Notes: generated from the letters alone by a model not told the origin. 64,000 bases of DNA from an uncultured Bacteroidota bacterium (GCA_903831575.1 CAIKYB010000033.1:53852-117851), one strand, 5' to 3'. Shown: positions 18,414 to 28,668, numbered from the stretch's first letter. A program made the numbers and translations.

Positions 18414-20664
18414 TTTTTGAATGATATAAACCTAACAATACTTTTTCCGGAGTCATTGGTGCAGCGAATGCTACATCACTATTGGGATTAAATGCTTTTA
18501 TAGCATTACGCAAAGCAAAGAAAGTTCCAATACCATACATCAACGGAGGTTCACCTACAGCTTTCGATTTAAAAATAGCCAAGTTGTCATTATCAGTTTC
18601 CAGAAAATGCAAATCAATATTTTTAGGCACTGAATAAATATCGGGGACTTTATATGTGGATAGTGCATTGCTTCTCAATCTGCCATCAGCATCAAAAACA
18701 ATTTCTTCCATAGTCATCCAGCCAATACCTTGTACTAGACCGCCTTCAATCTGACCTTTATCAATCAAAGGATTCATACTGGAGCCAAAATCGTGAACGA
18801 GCTTCACGGAATCTATATCATAAATTCCACGTATACAGTCAACCGTTACTGTAGTAATTGCTGTCCCAAAAACATGATAAGCAAAAGGATGACCTTTTTC
18901 TTTAGTCATATCAAAGTGTAATCCTGGAGTTGCATAATGGCCGTGTTCACTTAAGCTGATACGTTTTAAATACCCTGCCATGATAAGCGCTTTCCAATTC
19001 ATAGAAGACAATTCGCCTTTAACAAAAACACCTTCATTTTTAATTTCTATATCTCCTTTATCACATTTCAATGTATCCGCAGCAACTTCTACAAGTCTTT
19101 CTTTCAGTGCATTACAAGCCACTTCTACAGCTCTTCCGTTTAAGTCAGCAGTAGCACTTGCAGCAGATGGAGAGGTATTAGCAATGCGATAAGTATTAGT
19201 AGTATTTAACTTAATTAGGGAAGCAGGAATAGAGAAAATAGTTGAAGCAACCTGAATCATTTTAGTATTCACGCCTTGTCCCATTTCTACAGCGCCGGTA
19301 CTGATATTAACGCTGCCATCTGTGTATATATGTACTAACGCTCTTGCCTGGTTCATTGGTGTTTTGGTAAAAGAAATCCCAAAACAGATGGGCATAAAAG
19401 AAAGTCCTTTTTTATACACCGAATTAGTATTATTGAATGCTGCAATTTCCATCTTCATGTTTTCCACATCATACAAGGAAGTTGCTTTTTCCCAGCAAGG
19501 GCTGGCTTCACTCTGTACAATTTGTCCGAAGGGTAATTCATTTCCAGTTTGCAAAAGATTGCGTTCCTGGATAACATCTGCAGCAACACCTAATGACTCC
19601 GCAGCTTTTGCAATGGCGGCCTCAATTACAAACATTCCTTGTGGCCCACCGAAACCCCTGAAAGCAGTATTGGGCGGCAAATTAGTACGACATGAATATG
19701 CAGTAGCTGTTACATTCGGAACGTAGTAAGTATTGGTAGTATGAAACAATGTTCTTTCCAAAACAGCTGGAGACAAATCGGCTGAGGCGCCTGCGTTCTG
19801 GTGAAAGATTGCCTCATAAGCGATAATTTTTAAATTTTCATCCAGGCCTATTTTAAAATCAGAGGAATAAGGATTTCGTTTCCCTGTCATGCGCATATCT
19901 TCCATACGATGAAGCGCATACTTAACAGGCTTCTTCAATAGAAATGTAGCAAGGCCACAGAATACGGCCCATGAAGTTGCCTGGTCTTCCTTACCTCCGA
20001 ATCCACCACCTAATCTGGTAACGTCAACCTCTATCCGATGCATTGGGATACCCAAAACATCCGCCATATGTCTTTGAACAGCAGTAGGCCCCTGAGTAGA
20101 AGAATAAACTTTTATGGCATTATTCTCTGCGGGAAGCGCATAAGCTCCTTGAGTTTCAATATACAAATGTTCCTGACCGTTAGTTTCAGCAAGTCCTTCA
20201 AAAATATATTTACAATCTTGGAAAGCATTTTTACTGTCTCCTATTTTAAAAGTACGAGGAGGCACAATCAATGAATTATTTGCTCTAGCAACTCTCGGAT
20301 CTGTGATTACAGGAAGGGGCTCTATTTCTACCTTTATTTTTTTACATGCAAGAGTAGCGGCTTCTGTTGATGTTGCTACTACAAAAGCGATGGGCATTCC
20401 GTTGAAATGTACTTCATCCTCAGCCATCAATGGTTCATCAGGAATAATTCCGCCGATTTGATTTATCCCGGGAATATCAAGATGCGTAAAAATGCGAACT
20501 ACACCTTCAGAAGCTTCTGCATCTGTCAAAACTAGACTCTTTATTTTCCCATGGGCAATCGGAGAACCAAAAACCACACCATACAAAGTACCTATCGTAG
20601 TTGGGATATCATCCAGGTAGATAGATTCCCCGCGAGTATGTGTAAAGGAATCAATATTTTTCAT
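18406..20664 (-). CDS. xdhB: Xanthine dehydrogenase, molybdopterin-binding subunit
   Basis: The large subunit oxidises hypoxanthine and xanthine to urate at a molybdenum centre. The 752-residue protein has the cofactor-binding RLGGGFGGKEDQ, AFRGFGGPQG and GAVEMGQGVNTK, and the catalytic Glu in KAVGEPPLMYG. Length matches the stand-alone large subunit. The upstream xdhA ends 15 bp away and the downstream allB overlaps by 8 bp, so all are in one operon. Confidence 0.96.
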   Translation of the reverse strand: MKNIDSFTHTRGESIYLDDIPTTIGTLYGVVFGSPIAHGKIKSLVLTDAEASEGVVRIFTHLDIPGINQIGGIIPDEPLMAEDEVHFNGMPIAFVVATSTEAATLACKKIKVEIEPLPVITDPRVARANNSLIVPPRTFKIGDSKNAFQDCKYIFEGLAETNGQEHLYIETQGAYALPAENNAIKVYSSTQGPTAVQRHMADVLGIPMHRIEVDVTRLGGGFGGKEDQATSWAVFCGLATFLLKKPVKYALHRMEDMRMTGKRNPYSSDFKIGLDENLKIIAYEAIFHQNAGASADLSPAVLERTLFHTTNTYYVPNVTATAYSCRTNLPPNTAFRGFGGPQGMFVIEAAIAKAAESLGVAADVIQERNLLQTGNELPFGQIVQSEASPCWEKATSLYDVENMKMEIAAFNNTNSVYKKGLSFMPICFGISFTKTPMNQARALVHIYTDGSVNISTGAVEMGQGVNTKMIQVASTIFSIPASLIKLNTTNTYRIANTSPSAASATADLNGRAVEVACNALKERLVEVAADTLKCDKGDIEIKNEGVFVKGELSSMNWKALIMAGYLKRISLSEHGHYATPGLHFDMTKEKGHPFAYHVFGTAITTVTVDCIRGIYDIDSVKLVHDFGSSMNPLIDKGQIEGGLVQGIGWMTMEEIVFDADGRLRSNALSTYKVPDIYSVPKNIDLHFLETDNDNLAIFKSKAVGEPPLMYGIGTFFALRNAIKAFNPNSDVAFAAPMTPEKVLLGLYHSKNG

Positions 20665-20679
20665 TCGTTGTAATTTATA

Positions 20680-22095
20680 TTATTGCCCAATTAGGCCATT
20701 ACTGAGCAAAAGGTCTTTTTTTAATAATGGAAAAAATCCTATAAAATGTGCTTTAATCAACTGCGACAACAACAATCGTTTATATTGTTCTGTGCCACGG
20801 GCATCACTTATTGGGGAAATCTCTTCTTGCACAAGTTCAATTAACTCCATAATTATTTTTTCAGTAACAGACTTCCCTTTTAAAAAAGCGCTGGATCTGG
20901 ATAAGTATTTTGGTATTGGACCAACGCCACCTGCAGACAATCCGGCTGTTTCAATAACATCACCATTCATTTGCAAGAGAATAGCTGAATTAACACTGGC
21001 AATATCTAAATGTGTACGTTTAGACACTTTTTCGAAATTAAAAAAATCTGATGTTGCCGGTAACTCGAATCTTATCTTTTCAATAATTTCATTTGAATTT
21101 TTATCGAGTTGTTTATATCCTTTGTAGAAATCTCTTAAAGCAATATTTCGTTTTTGTTGATCATCACTTAATTCTAATTGTGCATCCAATGCCAAAAACA
21201 TAATTGTCAGATCTCCGATCGGTGATGCATTGGTGAAATTTCCCGCAACAGTAGCCATATTCCTTATTGGCACAGAAGAGACTAATTTGAAATACTTTTG
21301 AAGATTTTTAAAATGCAAATTCAATATTGGATCATCAGACATTTCAGCAACTGTAGTAGAAGCTCCCATTTCACATGCATTCCCCACTTGTGTAATTCCT
21401 TTTAAATAATCTTGATCTAAAAGAAAATCAATGGTCTCATTAGCAATAGTATCATGCTGTTGCACATACAAATCAGTTCCCCCTCCTACTTTTTTATTAG
21501 TTGAAACAATATGAGGATTGGCTTGTATTAGTTTTATTTTTTCTGGAATTTTTAAAAAGTATTCCGGAACAATATTGTTTTTAACTGCGAATGAAATGGC
21601 ATCTACCCCTTGACGTGATGCTAATTTTTCGCTAACAGTATAAGCTGCTTTTTCAATTGATTTATATCCTGTACAACGACAAATATTTCCATTAACTGCA
21701 TCTATTGCTTTTTCAGAAGAAGGGGATTTTTCATCCAAACAATACCCAGTAAGAGAAACGATAAAGCCTGGCGTACAGAAACCACATTGCGTAGCCCCAA
21801 ATTGAGCAAAAGATTCCTGCACCAAGGTTAGTTCTTTCAAATTGATTCCTTCAATAGTAACGACATGTTTCCCATGAGCGTTTCCAATTGGCATCAGACA
21901 ACTTGTAACAGCATGATATTTCATTCTCCCATCAGTCAAGGTTCCGATCAACATCGTACATGCTCCACAATCGCCTTCTCTACATCCTATTTTCGTACCT
22001 GTAAGATGCTGGTTATACCTTACAAAATCCAACATGGTCATTCCTGGCGACAAGGTTGTTTTTATTTCCGTATTATTTAATATAAATTGTGTCAC
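20680..22095 (-). CDS. xdhA: Xanthine dehydrogenase, 2Fe-2S and FAD subunit
   Basis: The small subunit carries electrons from the molybdenum centre through two 2Fe-2S clusters to FAD. In the 471-residue protein the N-terminal ferredoxin-like cluster is CREGDCGAC, the second cluster uses CGFC and CRCTGY, and the FAD domain begins near GGGTDLYV. The start is GTG at 22095; the N-terminus MTQFILNN fits the family and there is no nearby ATG. It is the first gene of the long minus-strand purine operon and is divergent from the membrane protein at 22137. Confidence 0.95.
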   Translation of the reverse strand: MTQFILNNTEIKTTLSPGMTMLDFVRYNQHLTGTKIGCREGDCGACTMLIGTLTDGRMKYHAVTSCLMPIGNAHGKHVVTIEGINLKELTLVQESFAQFGATQCGFCTPGFIVSLTGYCLDEKSPSSEKAIDAVNGNICRCTGYKSIEKAAYTVSEKLASRQGVDAISFAVKNNIVPEYFLKIPEKIKLIQANPHIVSTNKKVGGGTDLYVQQHDTIANETIDFLLDQDYLKGITQVGNACEMGASTTVAEMSDDPILNLHFKNLQKYFKLVSSVPIRNMATVAGNFTNASPIGDLTIMFLALDAQLELSDDQQKRNIALRDFYKGYKQLDKNSNEIIEKIRFELPATSDFFNFEKVSKRTHLDIASVNSAILLQMNGDVIETAGLSAGGVGPIPKYLSRSSAFLKGKSVTEKIIMELIELVQEEISPISDARGTEQYKRLLLSQLIKAHFIGFFPLLKKDLLLSNGLIGQ

Positions 22096-22136
22096 GAATA
22101 AAAATAATTATCAATAAAGTTAAGGAAATAGCACTA

Positions 22137-23147
22137 ATGAACAGCATTGAAACAGATACTTCTCAAAAACAAATTTATTACAGACTTATTACTTTGTGGG
22201 TAATCTGCGAAGCATTTGCAGGAGGAATTATGCATGGCATTAAAATTCCATTTTCAGGACTGGTTATCAGTAGCCTTGCTATGATCTGCATAATACTTAT
22301 TGCTTACCATGTTCCAGAAAAAAATGCCATTCTAAAAGCGACTATTATTGTGGCTATATTTAAATTAATGCTGAGCCCACATAGTCCTGGACCTGCTTAT
22401 ATTGCTGTATTTTTTCAAGGACTGCTCGGAAATTTTCTTTTTGGGAATAAAAAATATTTTACCGCATCAGCTATTATTCTGGGAATTTTAGGAGCAGTTG
22501 AATCTGCAATACAGCGTTTACTCGTTTTAGTTATTGTTTATGGGAATGCCTTCTGGAAAGCATTTAATGTATATATCAATAAATTAACTGGGGAAAAATC
22601 CATTACTAACTACACATTATTTATTGCCATTGGATACATTTTTATTCATGCCATAGTAGGATTATTAGTTGGTATTTATGCTTCAAGAATGGCGAAAAGA
22701 TCTTTGCATTGGAAAGTCCAGCATCCTGAATTCCTTATAAAGCATACAGAAGAACACCAAAATAATTTCCCGAAAAAGAAGAAGAAAATAAAAGCTGCAA
22801 AATGGATTTTTGTTATTTGCTGGGCACTATTAATAAGCGCTTATGTTTACTCCTGGATTGTTCCAGGAAATGCCATCATTCCGAAAAATGAAATCATGGC
22901 CATGCTATTAAGATCTGTTTTAATTATAACAACATGGCTATTTTTCCTCTCCCCTTTACTTTCCTTACTCATTAAGAAATCAATTGAAAATAAAAAAGTT
23001 AAACACCACGAAGCTATTGCAGTAATAACAAAATTACTTCCCGAAAGCAAATCCATATTCATTAGCTGTTGGAAATTTTCTGCAAAAGAAAAAGGCGTTG
23101 CAAGACTAAAACTTTTTACTAAGATGTTGATTATAAATACAATCTAG
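22137..23147 (+). CDS. Polytopic membrane protein of unknown function beside the purine operon
   Basis: The predicted 336-residue protein has about seven or eight hydrophobic helices. A first block carries HGIKIPFSGL and SPHSPGPAYIA. A second block follows a basic loop (KKKKKIKAAK) and contains IVPGNAIIPKNE. A GTG at 22089 would add 16 residues but overlaps the divergent xdhA start, so the ATG at 22137 is preferred. The 41-bp gap to xdhA implies a shared control region, and a role in purine, ureide or molybdate uptake is possible. The first block recalls ECF-type substrate-binding subunits, but this is weak. It overlaps the convergent LOG gene by 4 bp. Confidence 0.65.
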   Translation: MNSIETDTSQKQIYYRLITLWVICEAFAGGIMHGIKIPFSGLVISSLAMICIILIAYHVPEKNAILKATIIVAIFKLMLSPHSPGPAYIAVFFQGLLGNFLFGNKKYFTASAIILGILGAVESAIQRLLVLVIVYGNAFWKAFNVYINKLTGEKSITNYTLFIAIGYIFIHAIVGLLVGIYASRMAKRSLHWKVQHPEFLIKHTEEHQNNFPKKKKKIKAAKWIFVICWALLISAYVYSWIVPGNAIIPKNEIMAMLLRSVLIITTWLFFLSPLLSLLIKKSIENKKVKHHEAIAVITKLLPESKSIFISCWKFSAKEKGVARLKLFTKMLIINTI

Positions 23148-23866
23148 TAGCCTCTTTCAAGCAGCCACCACCTTGACTTCCTGTCACTCACATGTTTTAA
23201 GCCGAACTTTGTAATCGCATTATCTTTAAGGTGTTGAATAGACTCCTCAATAGAATCCGTAAATAAACATAACTTCAAATCGTCTGAAGATATAGTTCCT
23301 TTTTGCTTCATAAAATCAATATGATCAATAAGTTCTTTATGGTAAGTTTTATCAAAAATAATGATAGGGAATTTGCTTAGCATTTTAGTTTGTATGAGCG
23401 TAAGGGCTTCAAAATATTCATCCATAGTACCGAAGCCTCCGGGCATTACAATAAATGCATAAGAATATTTTATGAGAAGCGTTTTCCTGACAAAAAAATA
23501 TTTTATACTCACCCACTTATCAAGATATTTATTTTCACTTTGTTCATAAGGGAGAACAATATTACAGCCTACACTTCTTCCCCCAACTTCTTTTGCTCCT
23601 CTATTTGCAGCTTCCATAATACCAGGGCCACCTCCGGTCATAATAGTAAACCCCAACTTTGCAATTTCTCCGGAAAGCGCTTGTGTTTTTTTATAATATT
23701 CATGATGTTCATCAAAACGAGCAGATCCAAAAACTGTTACACATGGACCAACAAAATGCAACTTTCTAAATCCTTTAATAAACTGGTACAATACATTAAG
23801 TGTAAATCTAAATTCAGTGACCCTACTCTGTGGACCATCTAGAAATTTTATTTCGGAATTTATCAT
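23144..23866 (-). CDS. LOG-family (TIGR00730) Rossmann-fold protein
   Basis: LOG proteins are nucleoside 5'-monophosphate phosphoribohydrolases, first known for releasing cytokinins. The 240-residue product has the two family signatures, GGGPGIMEAANRGA and PGGFGTMDE, around the nucleotide site. Bacterial substrates are often purine monophosphates such as AMP, which would fit the purine-related neighbourhood, but the link is only positional. It is convergent with the membrane protein gene. Confidence 0.9.
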   Translation of the reverse strand: MINSEIKFLDGPQSRVTEFRFTLNVLYQFIKGFRKLHFVGPCVTVFGSARFDEHHEYYKKTQALSGEIAKLGFTIMTGGGPGIMEAANRGAKEVGGRSVGCNIVLPYEQSENKYLDKWVSIKYFFVRKTLLIKYSYAFIVMPGGFGTMDEYFEALTLIQTKMLSKFPIIIFDKTYHKELIDHIDFMKQKGTISSDDLKLCLFTDSIEESIQHLKDNAITKFGLKHVSDRKSRWWLLERGY

Positions 23867-23926
23867 GGGTTAATTTTAGAATTCAAACTTAAGTTATTAA
23901 AACCGAAAGAAACTAGTATTTTCTAC

Positions 23927-26158
23927 TCAATAACTAAACCTAATCGCAACAAATATATTCCTGCCTGGAGCATTTATTCCACTTGCAAAACTGCGGTATT
24001 GTGTATCAAAAATATTATCTACTCCTGATTGGATCTTGAGGTGTTTATTATACTCATAAGCTAAATGCAGATTCGCCGTAAGCCATGCTGGCATACCGTC
24101 AGCTGGAGCATATTGTTCATTATCTTCTCCGTTTAAATAGTAATCAGTTAATTTTTTTCTGCTATTATAATGTATAGTAAAATCAGAACTGAATTTCTTG
24201 TTAGTGTAGGTTGCCTGCAAATGCATCATAAAAGGCGGAATATGATCTAATGGGGCATCAGCACTGTCTGTTTTAATTCTTCCATAAGTAAAATTCATGC
24301 CCAGATTTAAAGACAAATAATCTGAGCATTGAGATTTAACATTAGATGAAAATCCGAAAATATAAGCTTTGCGTTGGTTTTGGTTTGCTAAAACCTGGCT
24401 ATTGGCTCCCTGATAAAAAACAGAATCTTTACCATTAAAAATAAAAGGTGATGTCACAATTGCATCGATGAAATCTGTGTAATAAAATACACTTTCCCAA
24501 CTTGTTTTTTTATTAAATATTTTAGTTACGCTTAATTCGTAATTAATTGTTTTCTCCGGTTTCAAATCTTTATTGGGAACAATGATTTTTCCTGGCGCAG
24601 ATTCAAATACCTTACTTAAATCGTCTACATTAGGTGTACGAAATCCAGTTGAAATCAATAGCGACAATTTTAAATCATCGCTTGGAGTATTTATTAAACC
24701 TATACTTCCAGAGTACCCTGTATTTTTCTGATCAGCTTTATTGTATGGGAGGTGAAAGAAATTTGTATCGACAAACCTAGCATGAAGTGAACTAAGCCCT
24801 AAACGTAACCCATCTGTTAAAACCAATTGATTGCTTATTTTCCAGCTATGCGATATATATACAGCAGCATTCGTCATGTTATTTTCCCCATCAGGATACC
24901 TTGTGTCTAGCGAACTAGAAAGACCTGATACAATATCTAATTCATTTGCCGTTGATTTCAATTTATTGTATTGTGCATCAATTCCGAATCTTAGTGCATG
25001 ATGGCGAACACTTTTATTAAAATCGATATTGACACCAATTAGATTTACTTTTTCAATGCGATTTTGCAAATTATTTTTTCCGAATTTTCGTGTATGTCTA
25101 CTTTCTTCAATTGATTGATAATTTAATCCGGCATGAACATTTTGAAAAAATGAAGCTTTGTTACTGAAATTTAAATCATAAGCAGCGAGTAACCTCTTTT
25201 GTGGGCCATAATACCATTCGGCATACTTTAATCCATTAGCAGCAGGATCAGTAAGGCGATCATAACGAGGCACATCTGAAGAATTTGAGTATTGCAAATT
25301 CAATCCATGAACAAGGTGACTATTTTGTTTAAATAAAAACTTCTGCAATAAATCAAATTGTGAATATGCTGACTTCACCTGTAAGTAACGATTATTGTTT
25401 TTAAGCAAAGAATCTTTTCCTCCTATCCTCTCTGCATAATAAGGTCTTTCTCCATAACTAACTGAATAAAATGGATTCTGATTTTGTCCACCTTTCAAAT
25501 CACCAAAGTTAGAATTTGTGATTGACGATAAAGAAGCCCATCTTTGATTTGCCCAGTTAACATCAACATGATTAGTGTACTCATTATTTACACTTCCATA
25601 ACGTGAAAGCGTATTTGCTTTGATTTGTTGTTTTTGACTTGAAGTATTAAAAATGGGCACTTTAGTATACATACTAATTACTCCCCCCAGTGCATCACTT
25701 CCGTACAAAGTTGAAGATGGGCCAAAAAGAATTTCGACACGATCTAAAGCATTATTGTCAATCGTTACAATATTTTGAAGATGACCCGACCTGTAAATAA
25801 TATTATTCATTCTAACGCCATCGACTACGAGTAAGGTACGATTAGCTTCAAACCCTCTGATTACAGTACTTCCTCCACCGAGCTGGCTTTTCTGTATAAA
25901 TACATTTCCGGCTCCCGCCAATAAATCTGCTGTGGTTTGTGATTGACTAGTTGAAATTTGACTAGCATTCAAAATGTCAATTTGCTGTGCAATATTCCTT
26001 TTCGTTTCTGTTACTTTATTTACAGCTACAACAACCTCATCAAGAGTTATAGCAGGAATAGAATCTTGTGGCACATTTTGTGCAAATGAAATAAGCGGGC
26101 TTCCGAAGATCAAAAGTGCAGTAATTATTTTTAGGGGAATGACATTTTTGTTGCTCAT
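23927..26158 (-). CDS. TonB-dependent outer-membrane receptor
   Basis: The 743-residue protein has a signal peptide (cleavage near SFAQ), a TonB-box-like start (LDEVVVAV), a plug domain with the RGFEANRTLLVVDGVRMN and YGSDALGGVI hallmarks, and a beta barrel ending in the aromatic FSY. There is no N-terminal carboxypeptidase-like domain and no SusD partner, so it is a simple receptor for a metal complex or vitamin rather than a glycan SusC. The ligand is not readable; siderophore or heme receptors are the nearest in plan. Its promoter side abuts the left end of the integrative element. Confidence 0.92.
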   Translation of the reverse strand: MSNKNVIPLKIITALLIFGSPLISFAQNVPQDSIPAITLDEVVVAVNKVTETKRNIAQQIDILNASQISTSQSQTTADLLAGAGNVFIQKSQLGGGSTVIRGFEANRTLLVVDGVRMNNIIYRSGHLQNIVTIDNNALDRVEILFGPSSTLYGSDALGGVISMYTKVPIFNTSSQKQQIKANTLSRYGSVNNEYTNHVDVNWANQRWASLSSITNSNFGDLKGGQNQNPFYSVSYGERPYYAERIGGKDSLLKNNNRYLQVKSAYSQFDLLQKFLFKQNSHLVHGLNLQYSNSSDVPRYDRLTDPAANGLKYAEWYYGPQKRLLAAYDLNFSNKASFFQNVHAGLNYQSIEESRHTRKFGKNNLQNRIEKVNLIGVNIDFNKSVRHHALRFGIDAQYNKLKSTANELDIVSGLSSSLDTRYPDGENNMTNAAVYISHSWKISNQLVLTDGLRLGLSSLHARFVDTNFFHLPYNKADQKNTGYSGSIGLINTPSDDLKLSLLISTGFRTPNVDDLSKVFESAPGKIIVPNKDLKPEKTINYELSVTKIFNKKTSWESVFYYTDFIDAIVTSPFIFNGKDSVFYQGANSQVLANQNQRKAYIFGFSSNVKSQCSDYLSLNLGMNFTYGRIKTDSADAPLDHIPPFMMHLQATYTNKKFSSDFTIHYNSRKKLTDYYLNGEDNEQYAPADGMPAWLTANLHLAYEYNKHLKIQSGVDNIFDTQYRSFASGINAPGRNIFVAIRFSY

Positions 26159-26321
26159 TTGTTTTTTTTAAATCAGAAAAAAATAATTAATCCACTCTCT
26201 TTAAGGTAACCATAGAAGCCAAAATTAATAAATTCTCTAAGAATTTTCGATACCCATTTGATACCCAAATTGATAGCTTTAGGACTAAATATAGATACAA
26301 ACAAATTAGCCCGAAACAACA

Positions 26322-26344
26322 AAACCCTCACTAAGTAAGGGTTT
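26322..26344 (-). terminator. Terminator following the displaced tRNA-Ala 3' end
   Basis: A 10-bp hairpin (AAACCCTTAC / GTGAGGGTTT, one G-T pair, 3-nt loop) is followed on the minus strand by a T-rich tract. It lies 6 bp from the tRNA-like repeat, just as the terminator at 42160-42182 follows the intact tRNA, so it is probably the original tRNA-Ala terminator left behind by integration. Confidence 0.7.
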
Positions 26345-26347
26345 CAA

Positions 26348-26398
<51 letters not shown>

Positions 26399-26455
26399 TG
26401 GTCACACCAAATATTCCCAGTGTTTACAATGCTTTTAACCTCTCTTCAAATTACA

Positions 26456-26479
26456 TCTGGCCCAAGTCTGGCCCAAAAT
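26456..26479 (+). repeat. Putative integrase arm-type site, left end
   Basis: Two tandem copies of TCTGGCCCAA at an 11-bp period, 58 bp inside the left core repeat. The 24-bp block matches 42063-42086 at 22 positions and has the same orientation, so in a circular form the two blocks would flank the core. The rest of 26399-26641 shows no gene. Confidence 0.6.
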
Positions 26480-26641
26480 ATTTTTATTGTGCAAGTTTAG
26501 AATATTTCTGATGAATATTCAAACTTAGTTTTACTCATACTGTAAAATAACTGAAACAAACACCGGATTATGAAATATTAGTTTATTTAGAAGTCATCCA
26601 TTTTTATTTTACTTCAAAGTAGTATTCGTTAACTTAATTTT

Positions 26642-27085
26642 CTAGTAGATAGCATAATTTAATTCAACTATTGCACCATATATTCCACTACTACCTTGAG
26701 TTGGATTAGTTTGTGTAGCTTTAACTACTCCATTAATATAAATGTTTGCTGTAACAGTTCCAGATGTATTCATGTATAAACCATTACATGTTAAAGAAGC
26801 AAGACAAGGCCTAGATGCTGTTAAATTAAATGTTTTTGTCCATGTAGATGATCCATAATTAAAATCATTAGCAAATTCACGTTGAGCAGTGCTGTTATTA
26901 TACAATATTTGAGGTGTAGGTGCAGTAGGTGTAATTGGTATCAATGGTGAGGAAAGTATAATTTCATATTTAACAGTAACTGAACCATTAGGATTAACTT
27001 GCCCTCCTGCAGATGTTCCAGAACTGCAACTACTAAATATTGCAATTATAAAAAGTAAAAAAAAGTTTAGTAATATTTTTTTCAT
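26642..27085 (-). CDS. Cargo lipoprotein of unknown function
   Basis: The 147-residue protein begins with a lipoprotein signal (FSSC, Cys at residue 20) followed by a short Gly/Ser linker. The rest is a predicted beta-rich domain with three cysteines (CLASLTC and the N-terminal Cys) and NTSGTVTANIYINGV. The VKYEI, IYING, AIVELNYAIY pattern recalls MmpS-like or immunoglobulin-like folds, but no family is claimed. It is the first gene inside the left end of the element, on the minus strand. Confidence 0.6.
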   Translation of the reverse strand: MKKILLNFFLLFIIAIFSSCSSGTSAGGQVNPNGSVTVKYEIILSSPLIPITPTAPTPQILYNNSTAQREFANDFNYGSSTWTKTFNLTASRPCLASLTCNGLYMNTSGTVTANIYINGVVKATQTNPTQGSSGIYGAIVELNYAIY

Positions 27086-27145
27086 AATTGTATTTTTAAA
27101 ATCAAATAATTTGAAATAGTTAATGCCAAATCTGATATTTGGAAT

Positions 27146-27517
27146 TTATTTCTTTGTAACAACATTAACTTTCCATTCGTGTCTGCAATGATGATGTTCC
27201 ACTCCGTCTTTATCAATATAAAGATGTTCAATAGGTTCTCCTTTATCATTTACATCTCCTTTATCAATATAAAATCCTCTTCTATCCCAAACAGAATATC
27301 CCATTATCTTTGACAAATCTTCAATATCGGAACGAGAATAGAATTTATCCATTTCCATTATCCTTTCACAAAATTCATTACAGGGCGTTCTTTCACTTTG
27401 TGGAACATCATCTATAAATTCATAACTATAACGAACCATTATTTCAGTAACCTTTGGATTTGTTTTTTCTGTTACTTCGTTAGACGTATTTTTATTTTTT
27501 CTAAAAAAATTGAACAT
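27146..27517 (-). CDS. Hypothetical protein
   Basis: The 123-residue predicted cytoplasmic protein starts MFNFFRKNKNTSNE. It has a central motif with SERTPCNEFCERI and a C-terminal HHHCRHEWKV, so a metal site made of Cys and His is possible. I recall similar TPC-x-C-H phage-minor-head-like patterns but cannot assign it. It lies in the leftmost cargo block of the element, 60 bp from the lipoprotein gene. Confidence 0.5.
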   Translation of the reverse strand: MFNFFRKNKNTSNEVTEKTNPKVTEIMVRYSYEFIDDVPQSERTPCNEFCERIMEMDKFYSRSDIEDLSKIMGYSVWDRRGFYIDKGDVNDKGEPIEHLYIDKDGVEHHHCRHEWKVNVVTKK

Positions 27518-27590
27518 AGTTGATTTTTAACAATTTGATACTTAAATATTGAAATCTTCAAATGAAAAGTAATTAATAGTCTTTTTAAGA

Positions 27591-28007
27591 CTAATCACAA
27601 TCAATTTTGGCTTTTTCGATATACTTCCAAAAAAAATCACCTTTAGATTCAGAGGCCTCAAATGCTTTTTTTATTGAATAATAATCATCAAAATTATATT
27701 TCCAACCTCCATATATATACCCTTTATAAATATTAGATTTGAAATATACGATACTATATAAAATGTCATCATATTCATACCATCTAATTTTCTCAATTAC
27801 ATCCGACCTATATCCACCAAAAGAAACATCTAAGTATCTTCCTTTTCTTTCAACTAATTTAATTGCATCATCACATTTAATTCTTTCATTTTCTTCAGAA
27901 GTTTGACTATATGAACGATTACTTTTATAACCATAACCGATTCTTTGTCCAAAACATATAAATGCACAGTTCAAAAAAATAATTATAGTGAGTACAATTT
28001 TTTTCAT
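27591..28007 (-). CDS. Secreted protein of unknown function
   Basis: The 138-residue product has a signal peptide ending near CFG-Q, then a charged domain rich in Tyr, Lys and Asp (GYIYGGWKYNFDDYYSI). A KTSC-like fold is conceivable from the FKSNIYKGYIYGG pattern but is not established. It is part of the leftward cargo cluster with 26642 and 27146. Confidence 0.5.
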   Translation of the reverse strand: MKKIVLTIIIFLNCAFICFGQRIGYGYKSNRSYSQTSEENERIKCDDAIKLVERKGRYLDVSFGGYRSDVIEKIRWYEYDDILYSIVYFKSNIYKGYIYGGWKYNFDDYYSIKKAFEASESKGDFFWKYIEKAKIDCD

Positions 28008-28167
28008 ATCAATTTAATTTATGTATAATAAATTTAATTAAAAATTAAATTACCGACTTGTAAAATTGATAACTGTGCTAAAAAAAGATATTAGTGTATA
28101 AAATTCATAAAAATACCATTTCATGTAACAGACAGAAAAGGTGAAACAACTGTTGACTCCCATCCAG

Positions 28168-28623
28168 CTACAAAAGACCCTCTTCAGTAAAACTCAGATA
28201 TTTCCCCTCTGGCACGAGTATCAAATGATCTAACACTTTGATGTCTAAATACTCACAAGCCTTCTTTATTTTATGGGTTATTTCTTCATCAGCTTTTGAT
28301 GCTTGTAGATTACCACTGGGATGATTGTGAGCTAGTATAATTCCTGTAGCAGCACATTTTAAAGCTACAGACAATATTAATCTTGGATCTGCAACAGTTC
28401 CTGTTATACCTCCTTTACTGAGTTCATAAATTCCAATTAATCGATTAGCTCTGTTTAAATATCCCACAACAAATGTTTCATACAAAGCAATGGTATCTTC
28501 TGGAAAGAATTTGAGCAAGTGGAAATAAGCATCATCTGAGGATTTAATGAGGGGTTTATGGGCTTTACAGGGCTTATAGCTAACAGTTATTTCTGCCACG
28601 CTAGGTATAGCTGTTTTGTTCAT
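28168..28623 (-). CDS. radC: RadC-family JAB domain protein
   Basis: The 151-residue protein is the short RadC form: the JAMM metal motif AHNHPSG followed by KADEEITHKI and a C-terminal DHLIL-EGKYLSF block. The helix-hairpin-helix part of full RadC is missing, as is usual in genomic islands. Family members are common on mobile elements and may be metal-dependent peptidases or nucleases; the early link to recombination repair is disputed. The upstream gap 28008-28167 shows no gene. Confidence 0.92.
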   Translation of the reverse strand: MNKTAIPSVAEITVSYKPCKAHKPLIKSSDDAYFHLLKFFPEDTIALYETFVVGYLNRANRLIGIYELSKGGITGTVADPRLILSVALKCAATGIILAHNHPSGNLQASKADEEITHKIKKACEYLDIKVLDHLILVPEGKYLSFTEEGLL

Positions 28624-28668
28624 GATTGTGTAAATTTTGGCTCTATAATTCCTTTATAGAAAAACAGA

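Noticed and set aside
28168..28623. RadC as evidence of a DNA repair locus
   Set aside because: Short JAB-only RadC proteins are common passengers of islands and their repair role is doubtful.
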